In this document: positions 13,861 through 26,959 of the stretch, in pieces | Layout of the letters: each line of letters starts with the position of its first letter | Numbering within the stretch: the first letter of the stretch is position 1 | Assembly (NCBI RefSeq): GCF_014898055.3 | Contig: NW_023605083.1 | Location: 89,435,721-89,499,720 of the forward strand | Direction: 5' to 3' | DNA: 64,000 bases | DNA from: Talpa occidentalis | Taxonomy: Eukaryota > Chordata > Mammalia > Eulipotyphla > Talpidae | Made by a program: the position numbers and the translations under genes | Notes under the pieces: model-generated | Database searches by the model: none | The model's input: the letters and a program-made list of their open reading frames with translations, nothing else | What the model was told of the DNA's origin: nothing

Positions 13861-14094
13861 GAGATCTTTAAACTTTGCTCTGTTTTGAGAAGTCAGACCA
13901 TACTGGTGGCCTTCCTTTCTCTCTGATCCCACGGGGGACGACTTGGCTGTGCAGGACTAACAGAAGAGGCCTGTTCACTGGCGCTGGCATCCAGCCTCCC
14001 ACACTCACCTTCGATGAGGTTTCTGCCCATCCTAGGACCAGGCTAAGACACACTTCCCCTGACGAAGGGCAGAAGGTTCAGAAACTGGTTCACT

Positions 14095-14362
14095 GGGCCT
14101 CCCTTGTGGCACAAGGTGTTAAGATGCAACCTATGAAGCTCGCCACAGCCACTGATGCACAAGTTCAATCCCCAGCCAGGGAGCTACCCACATGGTGCAG
14201 CAGACCTCTCCTGCCTCGCCCACTGCTCCCCTCAGCAGTGTATTTCAGTTGATCTGCCTGTTTTGTTCCCCACTCTGTCTCTGGTGAGTCCCCTTATCCC
14301 CTGCAACTCTGGCCTGTACCCCAGTTCTTGTATATATAAATAAATCTTTACCAAAAAAAAAA
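14095..14362 (+). mobile_element. tRNA-derived SINE (Rhin-1-like), plus strand
   Basis: The head GGCCTCCCTTGTGGCACAAG, the 'CAACCTATGA' subtype block, TCCCCTCAGCAGTGTA and an AAATAAATC tail with A's are all present. The 14-bp duplication GAAACTGGTTCACT at 14,081-14,094 and 14,363-14,376 marks the insertion site. Confidence 0.93.
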
Positions 14363-14379
14363 GAAACTGGTTCACTCGT

Positions 14380-16370
14380 CTGCCCAGGCCCTGCCCACCC
14401 TGACCAGTGCTGCCCATTACCCTCTCCTCTCAGGAAGCAGGTAACTGCCCTTGCTCCACCCACCCCAGGACCAGGGCTCATCCCATCGGCGGGTATGACA
14501 TAGCCCGCACAGATCCTGGACGCCAAACATACCTGCCCGCCAGAGGAAGCTCAAACACTGATTTGCAACTGAAAAATGCTGATGAAATCATCCCATTTCT
14601 GACTGATTGCTTTTCTTTCTTACAGAATAAGGCATAAAGTTGAAGTTGCTATTCAAATATGAAAGTTCACTTTGAAGGTTCAAACAAGAAGAAATGGCAG
14701 AAAGTGTGTTCTTTGGAGCTAATCAAGCCTGAAGACTTCCTCAGCCCTGCCCTTTGGATTCCGAGGAAGGCCCTTGTTTGAAAAGTATCCCGGAGAGTAT
14801 ACGGCTCGGTCGTGGCTTTGAAGCGGTTTTCAAAGCTGGCAGCATCCCGTGGGTCAGGGTCTGTGGGATAGCCTCAGGCCTCAGCAGCTACGCGGCCCTG
14901 GAGGGATCCCGGGATTCCTTCAGAAAGGAGCCTGGGGTGGGGTGAAGTGGGTGTGGGCAGACCCAGGGCGGGCCCTGTTTTCAGCTGTGTACATTTGGGA
15001 AAGGAACCCCCTGTTTGAGTCTGGGGTTCTTTGTCCAGGGAAAGAGAATGTCCGCAGCACAAAAGTGAGAAATGTGGGGGTGACGTTGATGACGCTATGC
15101 TTCTGAGCACACAGATCTTGACCAAAATTGCAATAACAGGGAAGGAGGCATCTTGCATCCCTTGAGAACTTGAGCCCTCTGGAAATAGAAAAGTAAACTT
15201 TTTGTTTTCTTAGCACCTTTGCTTCAAATTCAGGAAGACCATCTGCTGTGTTTCCCCCAACACACACCAACAACCACCACAACAAACAATACCCACACTG
15301 TGACATGTGAAGGCCTCCACCGGCGCAGGGCAAGTGCCCCGCGGGTGCTCTGTGGGATTCTCAGGACCACCTTGGAAGGCCGGCATTCGTGCTGTTTCCC
15401 TACCTGAAAAGTGGTACTGTAGGTGTACCCGGGGAAGATGACTAAGCTAGCAAATGGCAAAGGCAGACTCAGAGCTTAGAAAATACAGTGCAGAACCCAC
15501 AACCTAAACTACCTTGCTATATTCCTTCAGCAAATAGAAGGATAAGTAAATAGATGCACAGATGTGTGGAGAGATAAGTGAATGAAAGTCCATGTAGGCC
15601 TTGCATCCAGATTGCCCAGATTAAATGCATATGCAGAGTTTAGGGAAGCAACCTACAAGGGTGGATTTGGAGCCACAGCAGATAACAGGCATTTCTGCCT
15701 TCTGTGTCCATGCAATGTGCCTGCTGGACACAATTTTTTAGGCAAGTCCTTGAAAGCAAAAGCCAAGGCACCATAAAAAGGTCAGAGGGTGAGGGCTAGC
15801 ATGGGGCCGCTGAGCAGCCTGAGAAAGTTGCTCTTGCTCACAAGCATCAACTCAGCCCCCAGCCCCTTCAGTTCTCTCCCACTGTTGCTAAACATCACCC
15901 TAACTCAGTGGATCCTATAGGAAAAGGTAAAGAAAAATCTTTTTTTTTGGGATTCTTGTGTGGATAAATGAGCAATCCTGGGTCCCTTGAGTCATCCCCC
16001 GTTGCCCAGATGCAGCAGCAATGCTTGGAATTCACTTGCCTCTGACTGCTGCTGTGAATGCCCCATGGCTTTCAGGGGGCGGCTACGTGTCCGCAGGTGC
16101 TTCCCCAGTTCAATAACGTGGGGCTACAGAGGCAGCATGTTTGACTGGGGATTGTCTGTGCCACACACTCCAGAAGGAGCAGACTTACCTATGATGAGAT
16201 GAGTTTTACAGGATGTGGGTTTCGCATCTGGGCGGGAATATGTCCATTCTGACCACACGGATGGGGTCCTAGAACCCTGTCCTCCTGAGTCTCAGGGTAG
16301 AAAGGAATGATGGAAGGAAATATTGTATTGATCATGTACTATGATCCAGGCACTGAATGAGCATTTTGTA
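14380..16370. other. Intergenic DNA, no supported gene
   Basis: Several open frames of 60-137 codons overlap on both strands. None shows a domain, signal peptide or conserved composition, and no intron or exon logic could be built from them. Confidence 0.5.
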
Positions 16371-16379
16371 ATTGAGCAT

Positions 16380-16530
16380 AGGGTAAGAACTCAGATTTGG
16401 GACCAGAAAGACATTGGTCTGAGTTCCAGTTTGAGAAAGAACTGGTTTTGGGATCTTGGACAAGTTATGCAAACCATTCATATCACTTATTTTCTGCTGG
16501 CTTCCAAACGTCCTCAAAACTTAAATGTTT
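16380..16530 (+). repeat. MIR fragment
   Basis: 'aactcagatttgggaccagaaagacattggtctgagttccag' followed by 'gatcttggacaagttatgcaaacc' follows the MIR core in forward orientation. Confidence 0.5.
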
Positions 16531-16928
16531 AAACTAGTAGCTTAGTTTCTGGATCTGCAATTAGGGCAGGGTGCCTTGGAGACAGCTCATCTCTGCTCCA
16601 CTTGAAAGGATGGAGAATTGACTTCTAAAAACAAAGCATGGCTTCCATGCTGGCGGTTGTTCTGCTAGTGACTCAGTGAGCAGGAACCCAGCTATGAGTG
16701 AGGGGTCCAGGTGTCTGTCCCTGTGGCCTCTGTGTGAGCCACTTGGGCTTCCTCTTGGCAAAATGTGAATAGCCCCGGAGATAAGGAAGGTGTGCACGAC
16801 ACCTCCAGGACATGGCCTCAAGAGTCATACAGTGTCACTTCTGTTGTCCTCTGTCAGATGAGGCAACCACAGAGAGGTATTAGCAGAGGGTACCTCTTCT
16901 AATTAGGCAAGCACTTTAAAGGAGTTTG

Positions 16929-16949
16929 AAAAAAAAAAAAAAAAAAAAA
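16929..16949. repeat. Poly(A) tract
   Basis: About 21 consecutive A's. No retrogene body was recognised beside it. Confidence 0.9.
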
Positions 16950-17393
16950 TCCCTGGCCTGCTGTCTTTAAAGGCACAAGCACATGAGTTCCATAGATGTA
17001 AGCTAATTAATTTTGCCAACAACAACATGAACTTGGAAAATGACCCAGACTCAGTTGAGACACAAACCCCAGCTGACACCTTAAGCAAAGTCTCTGAGGC
17101 CTGGATGGAGAACTCAAGGAAGCCATGACCAGACTTCCAATGCACAGGAACTGTGAGATCATAAGTGCTTGCTGTTTTATGTTGCTAAATGGGTGGTCAC
17201 TTATCACATGGCAGTACAAAACTCCAAAGCCAGGATATTGCAATGGGCATCAACTTGCGTCCTCTGGCAAGGAGTTCGCTCTTCCTGAGTTTGTCAATTA
17301 AGAGGGATCTAAATTCAGCAATCCTCCCCAACTCTGCTACAAAAGCTCCCCGCCCCTGCCCCTCCCCACTCCCCCCATCACATTACTCTACTA

Positions 17394-17675
17394 TCCTTTT
17401 GTTTTTTTTAAAGATTTACTTTATTTATTTATGCATACAAGAACTGGGGTGTGGGCCAGAGGTGTGGGGGGTGAGAGGATTCACCAGAGACAGAGTGGGG
17501 AGCAGAACAGGCAGACTGACTGAAATACACTGCTGAGGGGAGCAGCAGGCAAGGCAGGAGAGGTCTGCTGTGCCATGTGGGTAGCTCCCTGGCCGGGGAT
17601 TGAACTCGTGCTGTAGTGGCTGCCGACAGCCTCATAGTGCTGAGACTTAACCCCTTGCACCACCAGGGGAGCCCC
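17394..17675 (-). mobile_element. tRNA-derived SINE (Rhin-1-like), minus strand
   Basis: Read in reverse it has the GGGCTCCCCTGGTGGTGCAAGG head, the B-box region, the TCCCCTCAGCAGTGTA block and a poly(A)-like tail. The 13-bp duplication CATTACTCTACTA occurs at 17,381-17,393 and 17,676-17,688. Confidence 0.93.
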
Positions 17676-18054
17676 CATTACTCTACTACTTTTTATACAA
17701 TAGATGAAGTTACCCCTGGTCAGAAATGTGACCAAAGTGATGAGCCTGACAATGACAAGTAATGGGGCTGGAAGGACGTGCGGCTGTGCCCCCCTTAGCA
17801 GCCCTCCTTCAAGCGTCTAGCTTCTGACAGCTGCTTCTCCCCCTCCCTTTTGGTTCCTCAGCAGGAGGGGAGGTACCTGCTTCTTGCAGGTGCCAATCTC
17901 TGGGCCATCTCAGCATCCTTCTTTCTCTGCTCCTTCATTCTTCCCATATCCAAACTCCTACACCAAACTCCCTCCCGAGTTAGCCTAGGGGAGTCTCAGT
18001 TTCTGACAAGTCAAAGGTCTTTGACAGTAATGGAGAGTTTTTGTGACTTGATAT

Positions 18055-18245
18055 AGTGTACATAATATATATAATAGCCATCTAATACATATATCATATA
18101 ATACACATTATGTTAATATTATACACTATGTAGTATGTAATACTGTATAATATTGTATAGTTTGCATCATATTATATAATACATGGTATAGAATAATACG
18201 TTATATTATATATATATATATATAAAATAGACTTGTCTATTGTAT
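18055..18245. repeat. AT-rich low-complexity tract with (TA)n core
   Basis: An almost pure A/T stretch of TATAAT/ATAC motifs ending in a TATATATATATATATA run near 18,208-18,225. No transposon ends were found. Confidence 0.85.
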
Positions 18246-18249
18246 ATAA

Positions 18250-20085
18250 TAGACCTAATGGATGCAATGAGATCTGTATCCAGGCCAACTCCTTCCAAGA
18301 TCAGCACTCTCCCAACTGCACCATCCTGGTATCCAAGACCAGAAAGAAGTTTCTAGAATGGAGGAGTGAACATGCTCAGGACCACGCCCCTTGTACTGTG
18401 TACACTGATCTGCATGCCTTGGACCAGTGCTATATTAACCCCTTGCTGCCTAAATTACCGACTGCAATTACCTATCCTTCAGCAAAATACCCGGAGACTA
18501 GGCTCTTGTCCAAACTGCTCTCACATCCCAGTCTGCAATTTCCTCTGAACAAAGTGATTGCACTGCCCTTTTACCCGGGAAGATTAGTCTTCTCAGCCCA
18601 GTGACAGGAGCCAAATGGGAGGTGAAGCGTTCTGCCTCCTCTCCGCCATCTGTTAACATAACCCGAGGCCACCTTCAGGTCTGCGCGGTCTCTGCTCGGC
18701 TGGCTCTGAACAGGGCTGCCAGCGCCTTGATTGCTTTTCTCTCTGTGTGTACACACTGAGTGCACCCCAAATCCCTACTTCCTTCTCTGCTTTGGAGCAA
18801 GCAGCCAATGTGATATGCCTCTGCAAGCTGAGCACAGCTCCCGAAGGGCCGTGGGGATAGAGACACCAGCACCAGCCGCAGGGGCAGTTTCTGTACATCC
18901 AGGACTCTGTTTCTTACTACTTTGTGGGCTCCCATTCCCATGTGCTGGGGCATCACGAATACAGGGCCCAATGGAACTAACCTGAATCAGCAAGATGACC
19001 CTTTATTGTTGCAGAAATATGACCTTCCAAATTCAGCATACCTCTCTATGGAAACTCAGGACAGACCCAAATCCCCTTATGGGGGTAGGGGCGATGTTCT
19101 TGGTAGAAACTTCTCTTTGGATTGCTTTAGGAGTGGATGGTGAGCCACCTCTGCCCGTGACACCTGCACCATCTTACTTATGCATTTCCTGATAAAGGTG
19201 AAAGGGACAGCACTGTCCTGGGCAATTACTTCTTTTCAAATCATTTTACACCACTGACATGACAAGAGCCAAGAGAGTCAGGAAATTCGATCCCTTTTGA
19301 TGTCTGCAGAGAAGATTAACCACCTCCAAGAAATTAGGAAAGTGTCTCCATATAACAGTGACTTAAAGACATTGCCATTCAATATGTTAATGAAAAATCC
19401 ATTGATGTTTGGCATTTATCAAGTGTCAAAAATTAAATTTAGCTGTCTTATAATTTTAATTAGTGTTAACCTAGTTAAGCCAGCGAGTCGCTGCTGTGGT
19501 TAGGCAGACACCCTCATCTGCATCTCTCTCATTGGCTAACTTGCAATGAAAGGAGCAGGCAACATGGGAGAACTTCGTGAGAAGGTGGTGTTTGAGCTGG
19601 ACTTTAAAGGAGCCTGACAACTCAAAGCTCGTTCCAGGAAGAATGAACAACACACGCAAAGGGGTAGAGGCTTCAAAGAAGAAGACACGTTCCCAGAATA
19701 GCACATAGGCCGGTATGAGGAGATGAGAGGGAGAGAGAGATAGGAACCCACTTGTACAGTGTCTTAAAGCTAGGGCAGAAATCACCATGTATTGTAGAAA
19801 TGGGGAGTGATTCAAGGCTTTGGGGCAAAATGTGACTTGATAATATGTAACTGTTAGAAAGGAACTCAGGGGGGCTGTGTAGTATTTGGAATGAAGGGAG
19901 GAAGACTGGGTGGAAGGATTTGGGAGGGAGTTTATGGGCTCCTTGCATTCTTTGCACTTTTGCTTAAAACATAATAAGTTCAGGGAAAGGAAAGTGAGCA
20001 ACAGGTGATCAAGTATGACCAGATCACTAGATCACGGTTGTACAAGTGAAGGGCGGGGTCTGAGAACAGTTGACAGGGTTTATGG
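18250..20085. other. Intergenic DNA, no supported gene
   Basis: The 176-codon minus-strand frame at 19,471-20,001 is the longest here, but it has low-complexity Ser/Leu-rich composition with no recognisable domain. I leave it unannotated. Confidence 0.45.
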
Positions 20086-20099
20086 CTTTTGTGATCTTG

Positions 20100-20460
20100 A
20101 GTCCAGAGCAGGAATGAGTGATCCTAAAGGAGACAAGGCCATGGAAGCAAGTGTCCTCTCTTCACAGAGCTTGCCAACCCCACTCTAGAGGATGACACTG
20201 CCCTGTCATTAGGACACTGAAGTCATCCTATGGATGAGTTGAGGCCACCAGCCAATAGCCATAGAGGGCGTCATCTTGGGGCTGCCAACCCCAGTCCACT
20301 TTGGATGCCCCAGCCAACTTCTTCACTGAACCCTAATAAAAGACCCTGAACCACCACCCAACTAAGCCATTCCTGAATTCCTAGCCCACAGACACGAGGA
20401 GAAAACAAATGTTTGTTGTTTTAAGCTGCTAAATTTGGGGCAATAGATTAGTAACATATC
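20100..20460 (+). mobile_element. Possible old MaLR-like LTR
   Basis: The end 'aaatgtttgttgttttaagctgctaaatttggggcaatagattagtaaca' is the recurrent 3' end of old MaLR/MER LTRs, preceded by a 'ccctaataaaag' signal. Confidence 0.4.
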
Positions 20461-21689
20461 CTGGATTCAAATCCAAGCTCTATCATACACAGATTAAATA
20501 ATTTTAAGCCTTCCTCATTTTAAAACAAAGATAACAGATAATATGGAACACATTCCAGGTGCACATAGGATTATATGAGATGAAATATTCATAAAGTATC
20601 CATCTGTCACCTGCCAGGTATTGCTGATGGTTAAAAAACAAAACATAAAAGCTGTCTAGGTATGACCACAGTAAATAATTACTAAGTGCAGCTAATTTTT
20701 GGCACCTAGTTTGGTCTGAAAAACCCATGAGTGCAGATTTGGAAGTGTGGACTGGACTGGACATTAAAAGTGCCAGTTATCAGGGTCTGCATCTGACCTC
20801 CAAGCTGCCCATGGCTTCCCTGGGGCACTGGGAAAGGTCATAGAAGCAGATAGCTTGGGGATTGTGATAATTTCACAGAGACTATCACTTACAAAAGAGG
20901 CAAAACAAAACAACAGCCATCCCATAAGCAAATGGGAGAAACACCAACTTGGCATTTCATCTAGTAGTTTTACCTTGTTGTGGTCTCTTGGAAGCCCCTA
21001 TCCATGAGCTCTGGGACAGGGATGAGGACACATCCAACATCCTGGCTCAAACCCTCCTAAATGACCAAGAAGCACTGCTGTTACTTAAATCCTAAGAATA
21101 CAATTAGATTGTATTCATTACCAGAAGGTAATGAATCAATCATCACAAAATGATGGTCAAATGGTTACTCCAGCTTTCCACTCTGCACTTTGCCTCCAAA
21201 GGAGAAAACATCATTCTTATGAATGGGATTATTCTCAATTCCCCTTGAATATCTCCCTTTACAAACATACCCGCCATGTAAATGGCAGATGCCAAGTTGA
21301 ACGACATTAAGGATTATATCCAAATAATATAGAGGTAAACAAAGACAGATACCAGACCCTGAGAAATGTGTTCTTGGGAGAACCTGGGACATTCAAAGTG
21401 AGCAGCAAGCCTGCTCAGACAGCTGAGGTACAAGATGGAGTTTGCTCCTGAGCATCACCAAGGTCAGGAAATCCACACAGGTAGCACTATAGGTGACTTG
21501 GTCACCACGGGAGCATCCAGACATGTTGCTGACTGGGCCACAGCTGTATGGGCAACAGGCAGGGCAAGACCTGTGTTCCCACCCTCAGGCATGGAACAGG
21601 TAAGGGTGTAGAACCTGGTTGATTTGCCATAGTCAGAGAGTCATTTTCAAAGATAGAATCCAGAGTTCAGTCCAGACCTTTCTATATTG

Positions 21690-22070
21690 GCAGAATGTTT
21701 GTGGGTTCTGTCCTGTACCACATCCTTCCTCCCAGTTCATAAATTGAAGCAGAACCCTCAACTTAATGGCTTTAGGAGGTGGGACTTTTGGGAGGTGATT
21801 AGGTTGCACAGGTGGTACCCTCATGAAAGGGATCAGAGACCTTATAAAAGATACCAGAGATCTCCCTCCCCCCAGGAGGTGCTGTGTGATGACATAGCAG
21901 GAAGAGGGCCATGTGTGGCTCAGGAAGAGGTCTCTCTCCAGACCTTGGCCAGAGAAGCTGCCAGCATCTTGATCTTAGACTTCCCAGGCTCCAGAACTGT
22001 GAGAAATAAATGTTGTTGCTTTTAAGTCTATGGATTTTGTTTTGTTAGAGCAGCCCAAAAGACATGCTGC
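21690..22070 (+). mobile_element. Old MLT1-type LTR
   Basis: Clear ordered blocks: 'aggaggtgggacttttgggaggtgattagg', 'ccttataaaagataccagagatctccctcc', 'cttgatcttagacttcccaggctccagaactgtgagaaataaa' and 'tttgttagagcagccc'. This is one of the best-preserved MaLR LTRs in the window. Confidence 0.75.
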
Positions 22071-22539
22071 AAGCTTCTACCGTCATCCTTATGAATATAG
22101 CTTTAGACAATGCCCTTTGCCAAGTGGCTTTCTCCAAACAGTTTAGTCAACAGGAAACCCGAGATGGGTTGTGCCTGCCTCTTTGACAAAATTTTATCAT
22201 GTTTCTTCTACTGCTACCAAGTGAGGCAACAAATACTACAAATTCCCTACTCCAGCTCTGTCTGAAATTCGATCCATAACAGGTGTTATTACTTCTCCCT
22301 TACTAAGCTGTGAAGGAAGTTTTCTGCTACCTGCCTGGACAAGCTGGGAGTAGGAGAGGGAATAGGCTGAAGCAACCTTTTCTGTGATAACATCCATTTT
22401 GGAGGAATTACTACCCAAGAATAAAATAATCAAAAATCAAAATAAACAAATAAAATGGGCTTTTTAGGCCATATTCTACAGAAAGACTTGCTTCTATGCA
22501 CAAAGAAACATGTTGACAGAGATTTATAATGTTATTTGT

Positions 22540-22990
22540 GAAAGCAAAATTTGGGAGCTTCTTAAATGTCCATCAGTAAATAAATAGTTAAATAAATTAT
22601 CAGATGTTCATATTTAGGATGCTAAATTTAAAAAAGAGTATGGCTATATATGCACATATAGACACACATACATACAGCAATTGATTGATCTCTGGATAGA
22701 TGATATAGTCTAAGTAAACAGATCAAATTAGATCAAACAGATCAAATTAGAAAATTATACTCATGGTGTGATCCTGTAGAAAAAAATTTAAGACTATAGA
22801 CTATATAAATTTTTAAAATGTGTATTTATATAAGTATATACATAAAAAATAGTCTATACTGAACAGATAATAGAATCTACACCTGGCGAGGACAGTGACA
22901 CTAAATGGAGCAAAGGAAACTTTATTTAGCTATATTATTTGAATTTTTACCATGAGAATAAATGAATGTATTACACCAATGTGTTATTTA
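22540..22990 (+). mobile_element. Old L1M 3' fragment
   Basis: 'cttcttaaatgtccatcagtaaataaatagttaaataaattat' and 'tatactcatggtgtgatcctgtagaaaaaa' match the usual 3' region of ancient L1 elements. It is strongly AT-rich. Confidence 0.6.
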
Positions 22991-23949
22991 TGCAATTAAA
23001 ATAAATTTAAAATAATTTCTTGCAATTTAAACAAAGGTATTAGGGCCACTAATTTACCTACTTCTGCTCAAATGTACCAAAATGAAGCTTATTTCTTTCT
23101 TGATCAGTTTATCAACTGATCTGATCTCCCTCACCGTCCTGCATGGCTCCAGCTAACTGAAGGATGGGAGCACAGTGGAGAGAGACAAATGTTAAACTCT
23201 CCAGTCAGCAATATCTGGGCCTCTGACAATTTGATGGTTTCTGCTGAGAAACTCAGTCTCTTTCTGATATAATCTTTCTCAGATTTCTCCCCTCTGCCTC
23301 TGCTTCTCTCTGAGAGTTGTCTGATTTGGGAGCTTCTGCTCCCTCATGGCTGAGAGGAAAAGGAAACTTTGATTTTAATGAGATCCTTCGGGTCATCCTG
23401 GTTTTGTCCCTGTGGCCAGCCACCATCTGGTCTTTGGGGGAGTCCTGCTGTACCCCCTGGAGGGCAGGGTCCCCACTGCATGCATGCTATGGGACTGCCT
23501 CCTCACATATCATTGGCATGTCCCGTATACCCCAGAACTTGATGCCCTGCATGGCATAGGCCTTGGAGACCAGGAGTGCCACCTGGGGCTCATCTATCAG
23601 GCCTAAACCTCAGCCAAGGTGGTGCCCCACATCTGTTCCCTGGTGCCCTGTCTCCAGCCAGCAGCCAGGCTCTCCTGCAGAACCAGAGCCCCACTCTGGC
23701 TCTGTCCAGGGGACTGGCAATATTTACCATCTCTTCAAGCTCCCTGACACTCTGTGGGCCTTTCTTCAGCATCACTAGGATGGGGGTGCCTGTGATTGGG
23801 GGCAAGGGCGGGAGATACCAAGACCCTAGCATTTAATCTCCTGGTTCCTCGTTCATCTCTTCCTTCTCTAGCCTCCTCCAGGAGCCTGAGCTTCCTTCCT
23901 CTTCACCGAGCCTCCTTCTTCCCAGGGCATTCAGCCTTAATGCAGAAGG

Positions 23950-24355
23950 ATCTCCTCTGTTACAGGCAAAAACATGTCCCACAAAACTTACAGGCTGAAG
24001 CCCCTAACTTCCCAGCACTTGCATTTGGAGACAGAAAGAGGTAACTGAGTTTAGATAAGGGTTATTTGGGTGGACCCTACTCCAACTGACTGATGTCTTT
24101 AGAAGAAACTTGGACACACACACACACACACACACGTGTACACGTGCGCGCACACACACACAAAGGGAAGGCCATGGAATGACACTGGGTGGAGGCTGCC
24201 ATCTGAAAATCAAGCACAATGACCTCAGTAGACACCAAACTCTGATGACACCTTGATCTTGGACTTTAAGCTTCCAGAATTGTGTGAAAATAGGTTTCTG
24301 TTATTTACTCAGTCTATAGTACTTTATTATGACAACCCAAGCAAATTACTACACC
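23950..24355 (+). mobile_element. Old MLT1-type LTR with an AC microsatellite
   Basis: 'gataagggttatttgggtggaccctactcc', 'gatgacaccttgatcttggactttaagcttccagaattgtgtga' and 'ttattatgacaacccaagcaaattac' give the MLT1 pattern. A CA/TG-type repeat lies in the middle. Confidence 0.6.
24114..24162. repeat. (AC)n microsatellite, interrupted
   Basis: ACAC repeats interrupted by GTGTACACGTGCGCGC, which is self-complementary and alternating purine-pyrimidine, then more ACAC. Confidence 0.9.
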
Positions 24356-24784
24356 TTCTATACCACCAAGGAGACTCCATGAGCTGGGCCACCAGGCCTG
24401 CTTCTCTTCATATGTACACTCCAGGACAATCCAAATTAGGGATTACTGAGGACAAAAACACAATGGTTAATGATGAAAAATATTGTCCCTAGGACACAGA
24501 TTCTAGAATGGAATGAATCATCCACTTGGGAGGCTAAGGGCTACATTTTCCCTAATCTGCAGAGACCTGGTTGTATTATTGGAACATGGACAAATAGAAA
24601 CTCACAGCAAATTGAATAGTGAGTAGGAGAAAGTATTTACAAGGCCGGTACAGCCAAGTGGCCATTGAGAATGCTCTGAGCACAGCTATCATCTTCCCTG
24701 CTATGACTAGGTCCTTTTTGGACCTATCTCTGTGTATGTGTGTATAAATGTGTGTGTGGGTATGTGTTATATTAGAAATGTAGT

Positions 24785-24900
24785 GTGTATATATATATAT
24801 ACGATATATATATATAAGCTATATATTAGATAAATGTAATATATCTAATATATCTAATATGTATAGATCAGATATCAATATACAACTCAATATATAATTT
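24785..24900. repeat. AT-rich tract with (TA)n and TCTAATATA repeats
   Basis: TATATATATATATACGATATATATATATA followed by three near-copies of ATATCTAATAT. A run of about 13 C's begins near 24,940, just downstream. Confidence 0.85.
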
Positions 24901-25929
24901 CATTGTGCCTTAGTGACAATTTTTACCTTTGTTTTTAGCACCCCCCCCCCCCGAAACAAGGACACAAACCCACATGCACTGATACAAGGGAGTGGGGGCT
25001 TGAATAGTGGTTTCTAATGAGGTGAGTAGCAACCCCCAAAGCCTCTCCAGGGCCAGTGAGCCCTCCAGCACCCACTCAAGCATAGTCCAGCCTGGCTCGG
25101 CCTTCTGAATGGCCGGCAGGTCTCTTCCCAATAGGTTTCTGCACTCAGAAAACAGCTCTACTTCTCAGTCCAAACAACTTATGGGGTTGTCCTACAAAAG
25201 AAGAGGGAAGCAGCTATTCTCCAGACCCACTTGGACAATGCTTGTTCTACCCAGCCACCCCTACAATGTGGCCCCTGTTTCCATATCATCTGTGACGCCT
25301 GTCAGAGGGCACCATGCTGGCACCAATCCTAATCTACCTTGTACATTTAAGCAGGTGACTGGGGGCCCTGCCCGCGACGCTTTGGAAGAGCAATAGAATC
25401 CCTTGTTGGGACTGAACAATGGCTGAATAGCAAGGCATGGAGTTGTGCCAAATGTCAGTCTCCGGTACTCAGAAACCATCACAGCAGCTACAGAGAGACC
25501 AGGTTGGGATCAACGCTGAGGACCAGGGCCCCTTGACCTCCCAGCCTGAGCCTCTTTTCTGGCTGCATGGAGGTGTCCTGGGCCCCTGAGCAGCAATGGC
25601 AACAAAGCCAGCTTTGTTCAGGGGTGTGCTGACAGAGTGAATGGGATATAGCCGAGCAGCTGGGCCCCTGCCTGTTGTAACGGAAGCTGTTCTAGTCAGA
25701 AGTAATTAATCTTTTCTTGAAGTGACAGGTGGTTGGAACAGTTCCTTTTACTTTCAGCAAACTCACATAAGGTACAAGAATCCCCATGCATAGAAGTAAG
25801 GAATTAATCAAATGCAACAATTGGGACCTAATTCCTTAGCTGCTAGGCAGGAATTAAGAAAAGAGGCTCAGGCTTTTTGAAGAATGTCTTTTATGGCTTC
25901 CAGAAAAATGTACCTCAAGTTCAGTCTTT

Positions 25930-26410
25930 TGCTTTCATTTGCAAGTGACAGAAAACTCAGAATAAACTCAATGAGACAAAAAAAAAAAAAGAAAAGTAGT
26001 CACCATAGACCTAAAGAGTCTAATTAAGCATCAGGCATGGGCTGATCCAGGGTTCAAATTATGTCACCAGCAATCTGTGTGTGTGTGTGTGTGTGTATTC
26101 TCCTGTGATAATTCCTTTCTTATTAGATCTCTGATAAATGACAACTAGAAGCTCCTGGGGTCATAAACTTTTTAGGTTCAAATCCAATGGGCAAGAGGAG
26201 GCAAAAGAACTCTTTGTCCAGACATTCATAGCAAAATCATGGTGGGCTCTCCAATGGACTAGCTCTGGTCAGGAGACAGCCATGCACCCCTCACCAAAGC
26301 CTAGAGGGCACAGTCTGCCAACCAGTGTAAGGCTGGGTGGTGGGTCCCAACCCAGCACGAGCTCAGACAGTCAGGGACAATCCACAAACAGAGCTGGATC
26401 AGGAAACTGA
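25930..26410 (+). repeat. Old interspersed repeat, unclassified, with (GT)n
   Basis: It starts 'gcaagtgacagaaaactcagaataaactcaatgagacaaaaa' and includes 'catgggctgatccagggttcaaattatgtcacc', a layout like 3,440 and 11,850. A GT repeat lies at 26,077-26,096. The 90-codon open frame across it is not a gene. Confidence 0.4.
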
Positions 26411-26439
26411 GGAGAGAGAATGTGGGTACAAGAGGAAAA

Positions 26440-26640
26440 CTGCCATTATTCTTTGCATTTACTAGTATTTTCTGAGCTTCAACTGTGTGTAGGGGCTTTG
26501 CATGCTGTTTCTATTATCCTCTCAATGCCACATCCCTATTTTACAGATGTCAGAACTGAGGTCCGTGCCACTAAATGGCTGGCCCCATGAGCAGCCAAAG
26601 CAGGATTTGAAACTGGGACTCCACGCCTGTGCTTTTTAAA
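26440..26640 (-). repeat. MIR fragment
   Basis: 'ccacatccctattttacagatgtcagaactgaggtc' followed by 'gcaggatttgaaactgggactccacgcc' is the MIR core in reverse. Confidence 0.6.
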
Positions 26641-26959
26641 CAGTAACAACTATCTAGCAGTCTTCTAGAATTCTATCATGGAGACACAGACCCCCCACCC
26701 CAAGCAGGGACCCTTCAATGTGATCGGTCCTGTCTGCAATTCACTCCAGACCCTGCAATTATATGACAATAAAAATTTTTGCTTGCTTAATGAGTTTAGT
26801 CTGATTTTTCTATCACTGGAAATGGAAAGTATCCTAATAGATTCAGCAATCACTCTTAGCATGGTGGGTCTATTTACAGGAGGAGAACTTGCACGGAATC
26901 TCTGAGAACTGAACTCCAGTAAAAAGCAAACAGTCCGTCTATTTCTGGTATGGCAACAC

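Noticed and set aside
19471..20001. 176-codon minus-strand frame
   Set aside because: Ser/Leu-rich with no domain, no signal of conservation, and overlapping frames of similar quality.
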